Assembly: GCA_030429235.1 (NCBI GenBank)
Contig: JAUIDB010000003.1
Location: forward strand, 124,001 to 188,000
DNA: 64,000 bases
Source of the DNA: Thermoanaerobaculia bacterium
GTDB lineage: Bacteria > Acidobacteriota > Thermoanaerobaculia > Multivoradales > JAIOJS01
Direction: 5' to 3'
Shown here one piece after another: positions 45,710-55,365 of this stretch. The translations under genes were made by a program, and so were the position numbers. Position 1 is the stretch's first letter. Every line of letters starts with the position of its first letter. The notes beneath the pieces are model-generated. The model searched no databases and was not told the origin of the DNA. It saw nothing but the letters and a program-made list of their open reading frames with translations.

Positions 45710-46488
45710 CAGGCAGCCCTCCTTGCGGCCTGCTTGTCGATGTACGGGCCGAAACCCTCGGGGCCGAGCCAGAACTGTACGAGATAGGAGACCCCACGGC
45801 TGGTGATGGTCGCCCCTGAGAGCCCGTCGACCTTGTAGGGCTCCTCGGCCGGCGGACCGGCGCGACCCTTCACCACTTCGATCTCCGGCTCCCCGTCGGG
45901 ACCGAAGATCTTGCGGCCCGGCCACAGCGACTTCCAACCCGGGTTGTCGACTTCGCCCCCGAGACCCGGGGTCTCTTTGTGTTCGTAGAAGGTGATCCCG
46001 GCCACGGTTTGAAGGTCTGCTTCCAGGGCGATGAAACCCCGCAGGGTCGACCACAGCCCCTTGCCCTCGACCGGGAAGATGTACTTTTCGACCTCGCCGC
46101 CGTCACCCTTGACCAGATAGACGAGGGCGAGGTTGGGAACCCGCTGCACGCGAGCGAGGTTGTCCGGGGCCTTTTCGCTGGTGGCTGGATCCTGGGCGGC
46201 TTTCTTCTGGTCGAACGTGGCGGGATCCACATCGTCGCGGATCTCTCCGGTGGCGAGCTCGATCACCTGGGCTTCGATGGTGGCAAAACGCTCCTCGATC
46301 ACCTCGGGCGGCAGCTGCTCGCCGGGCATCCGCATGCCCGCCGCTTCGAGTACGTTGCTCTGCTTGTCGAGCAGGACGTTGACATCCTGCCGTTCCTTGA
46401 GCTGTACCGCCGAGCCCGACACGACCACCGCGCACACGATGCACACCAGGGTGGCGAAGAGCAGGGTGTATCCGACGCTACGCTGCAT
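45709..46488 (-). CDS. nqrC: Na+-translocating NADH:quinone reductase subunit C
   Basis: A 259-residue subunit with one N-terminal TM helix ([18 protein letters not shown]) and a periplasmic FMN-binding domain. The flavin attachment site is [15 protein letters not shown] near 223-237, where the Thr of SGAT is esterified to FMN by ApbE. Other family segments are [19 protein letters not shown] and [15 protein letters not shown]. It overlaps nqrB by 11 nt. Confidence 0.96.
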   Translation of the reverse strand: MQRSVGYTLLFATLVCIVCAVVVSGSAVQLKERQDVNVLLDKQSNVLEAAGMRMPGEQLPPEVIEERFATIEAQVIELATGEIRDDVDPATFDQKKAAQDPATSEKAPDNLARVQRVPNLALVYLVKGDGGEVEKYIFPVEGKGLWSTLRGFIALEADLQTVAGITFYEHKETPGLGGEVDNPGWKSLWPGRKIFGPDGEPEIEVVKGRAGPPAEEPYKVDGLSGATITSRGVSYLVQFWLGPEGFGPYIDKQAARRAA

Positions 46489-47692
46489 AACGGGCCATCC
46501 TTCGCTTGATGTTGGACTGGACCACGAAGTAGTCGATGGTGGGTGCGAAGACGTTCATCAGGAGAATCGCCAGCATCATCCCTTCGGGGTAGGCCGGGTT
46601 GATGATCCGGATCAGCACCACGAGCATACCGATCATCACTCCGTAGACCCAGCGCCCACGACTGGAGTGCGGAGCCGATACCGGGTCCGTGGCCATGAAC
46701 GCCATACCGAAGGCCCAGCCTCCGAGCAGGAACTGCCACCAGAACGGGACCCCGAAGAAGGGGTTGGTCGGAGAGTCGATCACGTTGAGCAGCAGTCCCA
46801 TGGCGGCGGTTCCCAGCGTGACGCCGGCCATGATGCGCCAAGAACCCACGCGGGTGACGATGAGCAGCAGGGCTCCCGCCAGGCAGGCCAGGGTCGAAGT
46901 CTCTCCCATCGAGCCGGGAATCAGACCGATGAAGGCGTCCCACCAGTCCAGGGTTAGCGCCTCGGTGCCAGTCTCGGCGGCGCGAGCCAGCCAGGTAGCG
47001 CCGCTCACGCCGTCGGCTCGGGTCACGGCGGCGGTCCAGACCTTGTCGCCAGAGATTTCGGCCGGGTAGGCGAAGAAGAGGAACGCGCGCGCCGTCAGGG
47101 CCGGGTTGAGGATGTTCATCCCCGTACCACCGAAGATCTCCTTGCCGACCACCACGCCGAAGCTGATGCCGACGGCCACCTGCCAGAGGGGGATCGTCGG
47201 AGGAAGGATCAGCGGAAAGAGCATCCCGGTAACGAAGAATCCCTCGTTGACCTCGTGGTTCCGGACGGTCGCGAAGAGGACCTCCCAGAGCCCTCCCACC
47301 GCGAAGCAAACCACCAGCACCGGCACGTAGTACAGGGCACCGTGGACCAGACAGGCCAGCAGGTTCGTCGGATCGAGGGCGAAGCCGAGCTTGGCCATGG
47401 CCGCCGTCTGCCAGGTCTCGAGGGCCGGGGCCCCCAGTGAAACCGCCAGATTCGCCTGGTACCCGGTGTTGTACATCGCCATGTAGATGCACCCGAGCAG
47501 CGAGACCACCACGGTCATCATGACCCGCTTGAGGTCCATGCCGTCGCGGACGTGCGACGGCCCGTCGGTCACTTCCCCCGGTGTGTAGAGAAAGGTGTCC
47601 TGCGCCTCCCAGAGGGGGTAAAGCTTCTCGAGTTTGCCCCCCTTCTCGAACATCGGCGCCTGCTTGTCCAGCAGTTGACGGAGAAACTTCAT
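46478..47692 (-). CDS. nqrB: Na+-translocating NADH:quinone reductase subunit B
   Basis: A 404-residue integral subunit with about ten TM helices. The covalent FMN site is [13 protein letters not shown] near 222-235. Other features are [20 protein letters not shown] near 50, [20 protein letters not shown] near 180, and [20 protein letters not shown] near 338. NqrB carries the last flavins of the chain and the Na+ path and contacts quinone. It overlaps nqrA by the TGATG junction. Confidence 0.97.
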   Translation of the reverse strand: MKFLRQLLDKQAPMFEKGGKLEKLYPLWEAQDTFLYTPGEVTDGPSHVRDGMDLKRVMMTVVVSLLGCIYMAMYNTGYQANLAVSLGAPALETWQTAAMAKLGFALDPTNLLACLVHGALYYVPVLVVCFAVGGLWEVLFATVRNHEVNEGFFVTGMLFPLILPPTIPLWQVAVGISFGVVVGKEIFGGTGMNILNPALTARAFLFFAYPAEISGDKVWTAAVTRADGVSGATWLARAAETGTEALTLDWWDAFIGLIPGSMGETSTLACLAGALLLIVTRVGSWRIMAGVTLGTAAMGLLLNVIDSPTNPFFGVPFWWQFLLGGWAFGMAFMATDPVSAPHSSRGRWVYGVMIGMLVVLIRIINPAYPEGMMLAILLMNVFAPTIDYFVVQSNIKRRMARYAA

Positions 47693-49071
47693 CAGCTCTC
47701 CTTCTCGATGATGGTGAGCACTTCGCGAAGGCAGCGCCCGAAGTCATTCTTTCCCGTGTCGACGAACGTGCACAGGGCGACGTCCTCCTCCTCGAGTTCC
47801 AACACGCCCAGCTTCTCGGCGGTTTCGACGTCTCGCATGAGCAAGGAGCGCAGCAGCGGCGTGGCCATGATGTCGAAGGCCATCACCCGTTCGTAGGCCC
47901 CAAGCGGCATGATCGCCCGGTGGGAGCCGTACGAGGTGGTCGTCATGTCGAACTTCTTACCCGGTAGCAGGCGCGAGGCGAAGAGGTTGGTGACCGAAAA
48001 CCGATCGGTACCGGGAGCCAACCACCCCAGGAACCGCCGCTCGCGATCCTCCGCCAACAGAGAAATCTGCTGGTGGTAGCGACCGAGGAAGCCGTGGACC
48101 TCCCCCATCGCTCGGCGGCCGGCGAGGACGGAACCAGAGACCGCCCGGAGGTCCTCGGCGTTCGACTCTCCCGCGACCAGTTCGTCGACCGAGGCCCCTA
48201 GGCGGGTCCTGAGCAGGCGAGGCCGCTCGGCCGCGGGGCCGGACAGGGCTACGACCCGATCGACGTGCAGAGTGCCGGAGGCGAACAGGTGTCCCACCGC
48301 GATCACGTCCTGGAACCCGATGTGCCATACGAAACGCTCGCGACTCACCGGCGCCAGCGTGTGGATGTGGAAACCGACGGTGCCCGACGGATGCACCCCC
48401 GAGAAACGCTCGTGGCGGATCCGCGCGTCGTTCGGAATCGCCACGTCGGTATCGGCATCGGTACACACGAACACGTCACCCTCGGTGAGGGTCGACAGCA
48501 CCGTCAGCCCGAGTTGGAAGCGCTCCGACTCACCGGCCATCACGGCGCCGACATCGAGCGCGAGCGGGCTCGAGTCCACCGCGGTCACGAAGATCGAATG
48601 GGGCGTGGTCTCGGGATCGGCCACGCGGCCGAACGGGCGAGCCCGCAGCGCGGTCCACAGCCCCGATTCCAGAAGCAGTGCACGCGCCTCGTCGCGCTTG
48701 AGCTGCGAACTCGGCGTGTTCCGGTAGGCCTTGAAGCTCACCGAGTCCGGACCGCCAGCGCGGCCTTCGATCTCGCTACGGCTGGTTTCGATCACCAGCG
48801 ACTGGAAGGCTCGGCGTGCCCCGCGGTGGATCGCCACCACTCGCCCGGCGGCGGGTGCCGTGTACCGAACCCCTGGAGTCTTCTTGTCGTCAAAGAGAAG
48901 CTGCCCTCGTCGCACGTCTTCGCCGACCTTGACGTGCATCGTCGGTCGCATGCCGACGTAGTCGGCGGCCAGGATCGCAACCCGGCGCGGTGGTGCCGCG
49001 CGCTCGATCTCCTGGACCGGTTCTCCGGTGATGGGCAGCCGGAGTCCTCGCTTGGTCTTGTACAAACCCAT
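47692..49071 (-). CDS. nqrA: Na+-translocating NADH:quinone reductase subunit A
   Basis: 459 residues from the ATG at 49071. The frame continues upstream to 49371, but the family start ([18 protein letters not shown]) fixes the site. It contains the barrel-sandwich segment [20 protein letters not shown] (about 65), [30 protein letters not shown] (about 250) and [15 protein letters not shown]-like sequence near 400. NqrA is the cytoplasmic peripheral subunit. It is the first gene of the eight-gene nqrABCDEF-apbE-nqrM operon. The leader has a 10-bp direct repeat (GTTCTGCTTC/T) just before the ATG. Confidence 0.96.
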   Translation of the reverse strand: MGLYKTKRGLRLPITGEPVQEIERAAPPRRVAILAADYVGMRPTMHVKVGEDVRRGQLLFDDKKTPGVRYTAPAAGRVVAIHRGARRAFQSLVIETSRSEIEGRAGGPDSVSFKAYRNTPSSQLKRDEARALLLESGLWTALRARPFGRVADPETTPHSIFVTAVDSSPLALDVGAVMAGESERFQLGLTVLSTLTEGDVFVCTDADTDVAIPNDARIRHERFSGVHPSGTVGFHIHTLAPVSRERFVWHIGFQDVIAVGHLFASGTLHVDRVVALSGPAAERPRLLRTRLGASVDELVAGESNAEDLRAVSGSVLAGRRAMGEVHGFLGRYHQQISLLAEDRERRFLGWLAPGTDRFSVTNLFASRLLPGKKFDMTTTSYGSHRAIMPLGAYERVMAFDIMATPLLRSLLMRDVETAEKLGVLELEEEDVALCTFVDTGKNDFGRCLREVLTIIEKES

Positions 49072-49179
49072 GTTCTGCTTCGTTCTGCTTGTGGTGGATG
49101 GTTCGAACGAGCGGACGACTACCCAGCCCGCACCTCGGAGGCTCGATTGTTCCACAGACGAACTTGGAAAATCCAGAGG

Positions 49180-49185
49180 TATGAT
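49180..49185 (+). promoter_or_regulatory. Possible -10 of the CBS-protein promoter
   Basis: TATGAT lies 28 nt before the ATG of the CBS gene, and AAGGAG at 49203-49208 is a good ribosome-binding site. No strong -35 is found at 16-18 nt. The 142-nt gap also has to serve the divergent nqr operon, for which no clear promoter was seen. Confidence 0.3.
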
Positions 49186-49213
49186 GCGGGCAACAAGCCA
49201 ATAAGGAGAGACC

Positions 49214-49756
49214 ATGTTCGACTTGGATATCCCCCGAGCCCGCGACACGATGGCCGCCGCCGCGTTCACCGTCTCTCCGGACACCGATCTCCTGGCTGCG
49301 ATCGACCAGCTGGTGACGCGCAAGGCTGCGGCGGTGCCGGTCGTCGATGGGGAGCGCTGCCTCCTCGGCATGTTGACCGAGAAGGACTGTCTGCGCCTGA
49401 TCTCCGCGGCTGCCTTCGATCAACCGCGCATCGGACCGGTCCGCGACTTCATGTCGAAGGTTTCGGTCCAGCTCGAGCCGACGATGGATCTCTTCCGAGT
49501 CGCCGAACTGTTTCTGAGTACCAACTTCCCGATGCTGCCAGTGGTCGAGGACGGCCGGCTCGTCGGATGCATCACCCGCCAACAGATGCTGGTGGCGGTC
49601 CAAGCCGTCGGCCGGCAACTCGACGCTCAGCAGCAGCGGATCGAGACCAACGCCTCCCAATCCACTTCGCGACCCCGCTCGATCGAGCAGATGCAACAGA
49701 CTGCCGCCCGGCTCTCCCCCGGACAGCTCGCGAGCAAGCTGGGGCGACGTTCCTGA
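49214..49756 (+). CDS. CBS-domain pair protein
   Basis: A 180-residue soluble protein with two CBS motifs: about 10-68 (TMAAAAFTVSPDTDLLAAID, VPVVDGERCLLGMLTEKD) and about 78-135 (DFMSKVSVQLEPTMDLFRVA, LPVVEDGRLVGCITRQQML). A short hydrophilic tail follows. CBS pairs bind adenine nucleotides or S-adenosyl ligands and gate partner proteins. No catalytic domain is attached, so it is a stand-alone energy or ligand sensor. It diverges from nqr and is 31 nt upstream of the LOG-like gene. Confidence 0.9.
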   Translation: MFDLDIPRARDTMAAAAFTVSPDTDLLAAIDQLVTRKAAAVPVVDGERCLLGMLTEKDCLRLISAAAFDQPRIGPVRDFMSKVSVQLEPTMDLFRVAELFLSTNFPMLPVVEDGRLVGCITRQQMLVAVQAVGRQLDAQQQRIETNASQSTSRPRSIEQMQQTAARLSPGQLASKLGRRS

Positions 49757-49787
49757 CGGTCCTCGCTTCGACCACCTGAACCAGGTA

Positions 49788-50333
49788 GTGGGTCGGCGCC
49801 CCATCATCGGTGTCATGGGTTCGGGACAACGACCGCACCCAGTCCGAGCGGCCGCTTTGGGTCGCTGGCTCGCCACGCGTGGATTCCACCTGCTCACTGG
49901 CGGTGGGCGCGGTGTCATGTCCAGCGTCAGCCGCGCGTTCTACGAGGTCGCCGAGCGCGATGGGCTCGTGCTGGGGGTGCTTCCCGCCGACTCCGAGCGG
50001 ACCGACACCTCGAGACCGGGTTACCCCAACCCCTGGGTCGAAGTCCCCATCCGAACCCACCTCTCCCTGAGTGGCGAGCGGGGAGCCGAAGCTGGTTCGA
50101 GAAACCCGATCAACGTTCTCAGCTCCGATGTCGTCGTGGCACTTCCCGGCAGCGCTGGCACCTCCAGTGAGGTCCGGCTCGCCGTCCGCTACGGGAAACC
50201 CGTGGTCTGTTTTCTGCGGTCACGAGACGAGATCCCGGAACTGCCGCCCGAGGTACCGGTCGAGTCGGAACTGGGAGGCGTCCAACGCTTCGTGCTCGCT
50301 CACTTGCCGCCGCCACCAGCCGACGCCGGCTGA
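49788..50333 (+). CDS. LOG/TIGR00725-type (molybdenum cofactor carrier-like) protein
   Basis: A 181-residue protein from a GTG. The Rossmann-like fold has IGVMGSGQRPHPVRAAALG, then LLTGGGRGVMSSVSRAFYEV (about 36-55), and VVVALPGSAGTSSEVRLAV (about 120-138) in place of the LOG motif PGGxGTxxE; this variant is nearer the TIGR00725/MoCo carrier branch. LOG proteins hydrolyse nucleoside monophosphates; the carrier branch binds molybdenum cofactor. The Glu after GTSS is kept. Which substrate applies is unclear. Confidence 0.8.
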   Translation: MGRRPIIGVMGSGQRPHPVRAAALGRWLATRGFHLLTGGGRGVMSSVSRAFYEVAERDGLVLGVLPADSERTDTSRPGYPNPWVEVPIRTHLSLSGERGAEAGSRNPINVLSSDVVVALPGSAGTSSEVRLAVRYGKPVVCFLRSRDEIPELPPEVPVESELGGVQRFVLAHLPPPPADAG

Positions 50334-50349
50334 GCCACTACGGGAGACC

Positions 50350-50568
50350 TCAGGAGTCCAAGCTGCAGGCGGGTCGAAAGCCGAGAGATCGCAGGACCAT
50401 CGCCGCCGGGCAGAAGCCGGTGAACGCCTGTTGGAAGAGGTTCACCCCTACGAAGACCGTGAACCAGATGAAACCGGGGTGGACGAAAACCGTCAACACC
50501 ACGGAGAGGAGAACCATCAATCCGGCAAAGGCCTCGACTGCGTGTTCCAAGGACATGCTGCGCTGCAT
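50350..50568 (-). CDS. DUF2892 family membrane protein
   Basis: 72 residues from the ATG at 50568, preceded by AAAGGA. It begins MQRSMSLEHAVEAFAGLMVL, has two TM helices and the segment LFQQAFTGFCPAAMVLRSLG. This is the DUF2892 (YgaP C-terminal-like) family with its FTGFCP motif. Family members are often coded beside rhodanese or sulfide-oxidising genes and beside ArsR-type persulfide sensors. It is the last gene of the RND operon, 20 nt after the outer-membrane gene, which ties the operon to sulfur metabolism. Confidence 0.85.
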   Translation of the reverse strand: MQRSMSLEHAVEAFAGLMVLLSVVLTVFVHPGFIWFTVFVGVNLFQQAFTGFCPAAMVLRSLGFRPACSLDS

Positions 50569-50588
50569 CGATTCGTTCCTTTCTGTGT

Positions 50589-51887
50589 TCAGTAGCTGAA
50601 CCGAAGCCGAAGGTAGGCGTTGGAAGCGTCCTCCAGCTGACCGAAGAAGGTGAAGGGGTCCTGCCCGCCGAGAACACTGGCCCCCAGCGTCAACGACCAC
50701 TGATCGTTGTGTCGATAGTGCAAACTGGGCCGGAAGTAGTAGTCCTGATCGCTCGGAGAGTAGAAGGTAAAGAGAGACACCGTGTAGCGGCCCAGGCTCG
50801 AGCGATAGGTCAACCGGTTGGTCAAGAGGTGCCGTACCTCGTCGGGGTCGAACCTCTGGTCGCGCGAGTTCCGACGCAGCGCGCGGTAATCGAGCGTCCA
50901 GTCGAGGGCGTACTGCAGACCGACTGTGACGCCCTTCCGCGCCTCCCACTCGTATCCCACGAGAGTGCGCAACTGATCGTTGGGTACCAGCGGATCGTCA
51001 CCGTCCCGGTCGTCGATCGAATCGTAGTAGGCCAACTCGGCGTGAAGCACTCCGACCCCGGCCGACTGTCGCAGACTCGCCCCCCACGAGTTCAGCGGGG
51101 CAAAGGTCGGGAGCAGACTCGTCGACGCAGTCTCCAACAGCGCCGAAGGACCCTTGAAGAATCCGTGGTAGCCGTAGAGCGCGAGTTCGCGCCCGCGGAC
51201 CGTACGGAACAGCCGGAGCGCGAACTCGGCCTGCTCGAAGGTGCGAGCCGGTTCGATCGCTGCAGCCGGAGGCCGCGGGGCGACGAGGCGCCCAGCCGGG
51301 CCGGAGAAGAAGGAGAACCGCTCTCCCGTCAGGTAGACATCCGGCGTGAAGACCGGAGTCCAGACCAGATCCAGGTTGACCTTGCCGAGGTAGGCGGTCA
51401 AGCGAACCGAGTCCGCCGGGGACTTGAGGTACTCGTCGTCGCGCCCCGCGAAGAAGGAGACGAAGTCCTTGGGGAAGAGATCGTTCAGAAACACCAGGTC
51501 TCCGGTGCCCCAGGTCTGGACCTGGCGGCCTAGCCTCAACTCGACCTTCGGCCCCAGCGAGGTGGAAAAACTGAGCTCTCGCACCGCGAGCCGCCACTCC
51601 TCCTCGACGGCGTCGTAGGCGAGGTCTCCGCTCCAGGCAATCGCACGGTCGCCGAACTGCTTCTCGGTCTCGCTGCGAACTGTCAGCTCGGCCAACGTCT
51701 CGCCATCCTCGAGCCTCGGATCCGCGTCCCAGCGGGTTCCGAACCCGGCCTCGACGAAGCCGGTCCAAACCAATCCCTCATCCTGGTCGCCCCAGTCGTC
51801 CTCCCAGAGATCCTCCTGAGCGGTGAGGACCGATGGTGCGAGCAGGAACCAGCTCGCCAGGAGCACGAGAAGAACGCGGTACTTCAC
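50589..51887 (-). CDS. Outer-membrane beta-barrel protein (DUF1302-like)
   Basis: A 432-residue protein with a signal peptide (VLLVLLASWFLLAPSVLTAQ) and a mature part of alternating amphipathic strands ending in YLRLRFSY, a classic barrel C-terminus with a terminal aromatic. Segments such as ELRLGRQVQTWGTGDLVFLN near 120 and KDFVSFFAGRDDEYLKSPAD resemble DUF1302 barrels found with MMPL-type RND exporters. It is 9 nt after the LolA-like gene. It is probably the outer-membrane part of the export route. The substrate is unknown. Confidence 0.8.
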   Translation of the reverse strand: MKYRVLLVLLASWFLLAPSVLTAQEDLWEDDWGDQDEGLVWTGFVEAGFGTRWDADPRLEDGETLAELTVRSETEKQFGDRAIAWSGDLAYDAVEEEWRLAVRELSFSTSLGPKVELRLGRQVQTWGTGDLVFLNDLFPKDFVSFFAGRDDEYLKSPADSVRLTAYLGKVNLDLVWTPVFTPDVYLTGERFSFFSGPAGRLVAPRPPAAAIEPARTFEQAEFALRLFRTVRGRELALYGYHGFFKGPSALLETASTSLLPTFAPLNSWGASLRQSAGVGVLHAELAYYDSIDDRDGDDPLVPNDQLRTLVGYEWEARKGVTVGLQYALDWTLDYRALRRNSRDQRFDPDEVRHLLTNRLTYRSSLGRYTVSLFTFYSPSDQDYYFRPSLHYRHNDQWSLTLGASVLGGQDPFTFFGQLEDASNAYLRLRFSY

Positions 51888-51896
51888 GGTCGCTCC

Positions 51897-52712
51897 TCAG
51901 TCCGTGGGACGCTGCAGCCATTGGCGCGGAGGGTTGCGAAGCGACCTCTCGGTGAATACCTCGGCCGGCAACCCCAGGTCGTACTTGATGTAGCGAAACT
52001 GCATGTCGGTCTGGCCGCCACTGAGCAGATCCGAGACCCGGCTGGCCGTCACGGTCGGGTTGCCGTCGATCTTTTCGACGGCGAGCACCTCGACCCGGCG
52101 GTAGATCTGACCCGCTTCGTTGTGGTACTCGATCTTCGTCGGCAGGAAGGTCGATCGATCGATCCACGTCACGTAGCGGTGAAACTCGACGTCAGCATCC
52201 TCCCGCGGCTCGTGTTCTAGAACGTAGTGGGTCTCGGTCGCCTCGACGAACCGGTGAAGGTCCTCGCTGGGACTCCGACCGGAGACGTCCTCGTAGAAGT
52301 AGTGGGCACCGACGAAGCTGGTTCGTTTGTCTCCGGCCGAGATGCGTTTCACCAGATCCAATCCGGGCAGATACAGCCAACGGTCATCATCTCGGTCGGC
52401 ATGCTTGTGCACCAAGAAGACGGTTCCCCGCACGTCGGAGGGCTGGCTGAAGGACACGAGGAACTTCTGATCCCCACCGTCCTCGACGTCGCTCCGCAAG
52501 ACCGTGAACTGCCGGCGCTGCTGGCGCCCCTGAGCGTCGGCGATGATCATTCGCACCTCCGACCGACCATCCGCACCCGCGTAGTAGGCGGCGAGATTGG
52601 CTCGGGCGACGATCGCGTCGGCGTCCTCGAGGTTCGACTGGGCGAGCCCCGAACTCCCGGTACCGACAAGGAAGAGAACTCCTAGGGTGAGAAGGATTCG
52701 TTGACGGGTCAT
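51897..52712 (-). CDS. LolA-like outer-membrane lipoprotein-sorting protein
   Basis: 271 residues from the ATG at 52712, which overlaps the RND stop (ATGA). The signal peptide is ILLTLGVLFLVGTGSSGLAQ. The mature protein shows the LolA/LolB-type fold found in DUF4292-like proteins: SEVRMIIADAQGRQQRRQFT, FLVSFSQPSDVRGTVFLV, DRWLYLPGLDLVKRISAGDK, FYEDVSGRSPSEDL and KIEYHNEAGQIYRRVE. Such proteins act as periplasmic lipid or lipoprotein carriers and often pair with MMPL exporters. Between an RND pump and a barrel, it is the likely periplasmic shuttle. Confidence 0.85.
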   Translation of the reverse strand: MTRQRILLTLGVLFLVGTGSSGLAQSNLEDADAIVARANLAAYYAGADGRSEVRMIIADAQGRQQRRQFTVLRSDVEDGGDQKFLVSFSQPSDVRGTVFLVHKHADRDDDRWLYLPGLDLVKRISAGDKRTSFVGAHYFYEDVSGRSPSEDLHRFVEATETHYVLEHEPREDADVEFHRYVTWIDRSTFLPTKIEYHNEAGQIYRRVEVLAVEKIDGNPTVTASRVSDLLSGGQTDMQFRYIKYDLGLPAEVFTERSLRNPPRQWLQRPTD

Positions 52713-55294
52713 GACGACACCTCCTGATTCAGTTGGGCCAAGGGCAGGTCGGGGAACAGCCACGGACCGGCCGCGGTCACCAGCGCCGGCAGCAGCAACA
52801 GTGTGGTGAGCCCCGAGATCGCCATGATCGCCGCCATGAACGAACCGACGGTGATGTAGGGCACCAGGGGGGCGAAGAAGAGCGGAGTGAATCCGATCGC
52901 GATGACGATGGCGTTCCTGGCGATCGCTCGCGCCGGCTCCTCGAACAGAGCCTCGAGTGCGATGCCTTGGGAACCCGACTCCCGCAGGAGGGAACGGGTC
53001 CGGGCGATGAAGTGGATGGCGAAGTCGACCGACAGCCCCAGCGTCAAGGCGGAGAGCACGGCGATCGGCATGTCGTAGTCCTTGCCGATCCAACCGATCG
53101 CGCCGTAGACCCCGACGATGGTCAAGGACAGGGGCACCATGGCGAGTAAGCCCAAACGCCAGCTGCGAAACAGGAGGGTCATGATCACCAGCACCGCCAC
53201 GAAGGCACCGAGCAGGCTCTTGAGCATGCCCTGGACCATCGACTGCTGCCAGACGACGTTGATGTAGGACTTGCCGGCCCAGGCCAACTCCAGACCGGCG
53301 GGCAGCGGCTGCGCCTCGAGTTCGCGATCGAGAGCTTGGAGGACCTGGCTCATGTCCTGGTTGTCGCCGCTCTTCAGCTGCAACCAGATCGCGGTCGAGG
53401 CGAAGTCCGGTGTCACCATGTGCCAGAGGTCCTGCGGCCGGTGGGACGACTGATACTGCAGGAGCGATTGGGCCACTGCCGGAGCCGTGTCCGGAACCCG
53501 GTACTCCTCGGCACGACCTCCCCGCAGTTCTCGGTGCACGACCTTGACGATGTCGGGCAGGGCATTGGTCTTACCGACCAGCCCGGTGGTGGCCAGCGCA
53601 GCCTGCAGCGATTCGATCGTCCGCAGACTCTCGGGACGCTGAAAGTAGCGGCCGGTACTCTGCGCCGACTCGGTCAGAGCGAGCAGTCGGGCCAGGCGAT
53701 CCTGGTCCTCGGGGTCCTCGACGTCGAACAGCGCGTCGTCGATCACCGCGATGAGGTCGCCATACCAGGCATCGAGGTCCTCGTTCGATAGCGCCGGGGC
53801 CGTCGCGAGTCGCGGCTCGATCAGCGCCGCGACCTCCGGTGCCAGCTCGCTCAGAGCGGCCTCGGCCGCCCGCTGGAACTCGGCCCGGGCCTCGTCGTTG
53901 CGAAACGTCAGCACCAGAAACGCGTCGTAGGTCCCCGCGAAGTGCTGGTTGAGGACCCGATCCGCCACCCGGATCGGATGGTTCTCCTTGAACCAGCGCA
54001 CCGGATTGTCGTTGATCTGAATCCGAGCCACTCCCAGAGCGCTGACGACAGCGAGGAGCAGGGCCACGCCGATGATCGGCTTGGCGTGGACCACAGCCGT
54101 GCGCCCCAGTCGCCGAAGGAGCCGCGCCAGGAGGCTCTCGCTCTCCAGCACTTCGCCCCGAGCTGCGAGTGCTTCCAGTGATGATGGAGACATGCGAACC
54201 ACGTAGGCAGGGATCAGGGTGATCGTCAACAGGAAGGCGACCAGAATTCCGAAGGCGACGAAGGCACCGAACACCTGCACCGGTGGAATAGGCGTGAGGA
54301 GCAACGAGAGGAAACCCAGGGCCGAGGTCGCGGAGGTAAAGAGCATCGGCGTGAACAACTCCTCGACGACGTTGCGAATCACTCGTCGCACGTCAGCCCC
54401 CGGACGGTAGCGATCGGCGAATTCCGACATGATGTGGACCGAGTCCACTACCGCGATCGGCATGAGGAAGATCGGGATCATCGAACTCATGATGTGCACC
54501 GAGAAACCGAGCGCGGTCAGTAGGCCCATGCTCGCGACGACGGTCGCCACGGCCACCAGCATCGGCACGGTGACGAGTTGCACGCTGCGAAAGAAGTAGA
54601 ACATCAAGAGGAAGATCATCAGACCGGCCAACGGCGCCGAGATCCCCATCTGGACGAACATATCGTGTCCGAAGGTATCCTCGGCCACCGGCAGGCCAGT
54701 GATATGGAAGTCGTCGTCCGAGTCCAGACCGGCCGCCAGGTCCCGGATCGCCAGGGAGAGGGGATGGCTCAGGTCCTTGCTGACGATGGGAACGTAGATG
54801 GCAGCCGCCCTACCGTCCCCCGAGACCAGGGTGTCCCGTAGGAGGGGAAGCCGGTCGACCTTGGCCCGCAGCTCCGCCGCTTGGTCCAGGGTCACTGGAG
54901 CTTCCTGCATCATCCACTCGAAACGGAGGACTCCCTCCCCCTCCTGCGAGATGTTGTCCGCCTGGGCCAGCGACATGAGGTCGGGCGGCACCACTCCTTC
55001 CAGCGCCAGAATGGAGTGACTGAGGCGATGGAGCGCCGCGAGCGACCGGGGGTTGTAGATTCCATTCGGATCCCGTTCGTTGACCACCCCGACCACGATG
55101 GCATCGTGGAGGGAGAACCGCCTCTCCACCTCGTTGTGGAAGAGGCGGTCGATCTGGGTCGACGGCAGCATGTTCTCGGGGTCGGTGTCGATCTGGGTCC
55201 GCCCCAGAAAGGCGCCGAGCGCCAGTACCGACAGCAAAACGATCCCATAGACGGCCCGGGGGCGACGGATGGAGAATTCGGTCAAGGTGGTCAT
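52709..55294 (-). CDS. MMPL/HpnN-type RND exporter
   Basis: An 861-residue RND protein with two repeats of one TM helix, a large periplasmic loop and five TM helices. TM1 is near 18-32 (GIVLLSVLALGAFLG). The first sterol-sensing-type bundle is about 215-360 (PLAGLMIFLLMFYFFRSVQL), with IPIFLMPIAVVDSVHIMSEF; the second is about 700-850, with LTLGLSVDFAIHFIARTRS. No tripartite AcrB signature is seen; the arrangement matches MMPL/HpnN lipid exporters driven by the proton gradient. It is the first gene of a four-gene operon that diverges from the ArsR gene and has a near-consensus promoter. Confidence 0.93.
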   Translation of the reverse strand: MTTLTEFSIRRPRAVYGIVLLSVLALGAFLGRTQIDTDPENMLPSTQIDRLFHNEVERRFSLHDAIVVGVVNERDPNGIYNPRSLAALHRLSHSILALEGVVPPDLMSLAQADNISQEGEGVLRFEWMMQEAPVTLDQAAELRAKVDRLPLLRDTLVSGDGRAAAIYVPIVSKDLSHPLSLAIRDLAAGLDSDDDFHITGLPVAEDTFGHDMFVQMGISAPLAGLMIFLLMFYFFRSVQLVTVPMLVAVATVVASMGLLTALGFSVHIMSSMIPIFLMPIAVVDSVHIMSEFADRYRPGADVRRVIRNVVEELFTPMLFTSATSALGFLSLLLTPIPPVQVFGAFVAFGILVAFLLTITLIPAYVVRMSPSSLEALAARGEVLESESLLARLLRRLGRTAVVHAKPIIGVALLLAVVSALGVARIQINDNPVRWFKENHPIRVADRVLNQHFAGTYDAFLVLTFRNDEARAEFQRAAEAALSELAPEVAALIEPRLATAPALSNEDLDAWYGDLIAVIDDALFDVEDPEDQDRLARLLALTESAQSTGRYFQRPESLRTIESLQAALATTGLVGKTNALPDIVKVVHRELRGGRAEEYRVPDTAPAVAQSLLQYQSSHRPQDLWHMVTPDFASTAIWLQLKSGDNQDMSQVLQALDRELEAQPLPAGLELAWAGKSYINVVWQQSMVQGMLKSLLGAFVAVLVIMTLLFRSWRLGLLAMVPLSLTIVGVYGAIGWIGKDYDMPIAVLSALTLGLSVDFAIHFIARTRSLLRESGSQGIALEALFEEPARAIARNAIVIAIGFTPLFFAPLVPYITVGSFMAAIMAISGLTTLLLLPALVTAAGPWLFPDLPLAQLNQEVSS

Positions 55295-55337
55295 GAGAGT
55301 CTCCGTGGAAGATCAGGCTTGTGCCATCGACTGCCTC

Positions 55338-55365
55338 AGTATATCACTTTTCACTAATTTAGCAA
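55338..55365 (-). promoter_or_regulatory. Promoter of the RND-LolA-barrel-DUF2892 operon
   Basis: On the minus strand TTGCTA (55365-55360) and TATACT (55343-55338) are 16 nt apart. The start point would be near 55331, about 36 nt before the RND ATG. The -35 lies inside the first 19-bp repeat (55354-55372), so a protein bound there would block RNA polymerase. Confidence 0.7.

Noticed and set aside
45710-46054. Upstream extension of nqrD
   Set aside because: It lies inside nqrC in another frame; NqrD proteins start at MASNK, with the TGATG overlap to nqrC.
49072-49371. In-frame upstream extension of nqrA by about 100 codons
   Set aside because: The NqrA family start (LYKTKRGL) is at 49071, and the extension overlaps the divergent CBS gene and its promoter region without family similarity.
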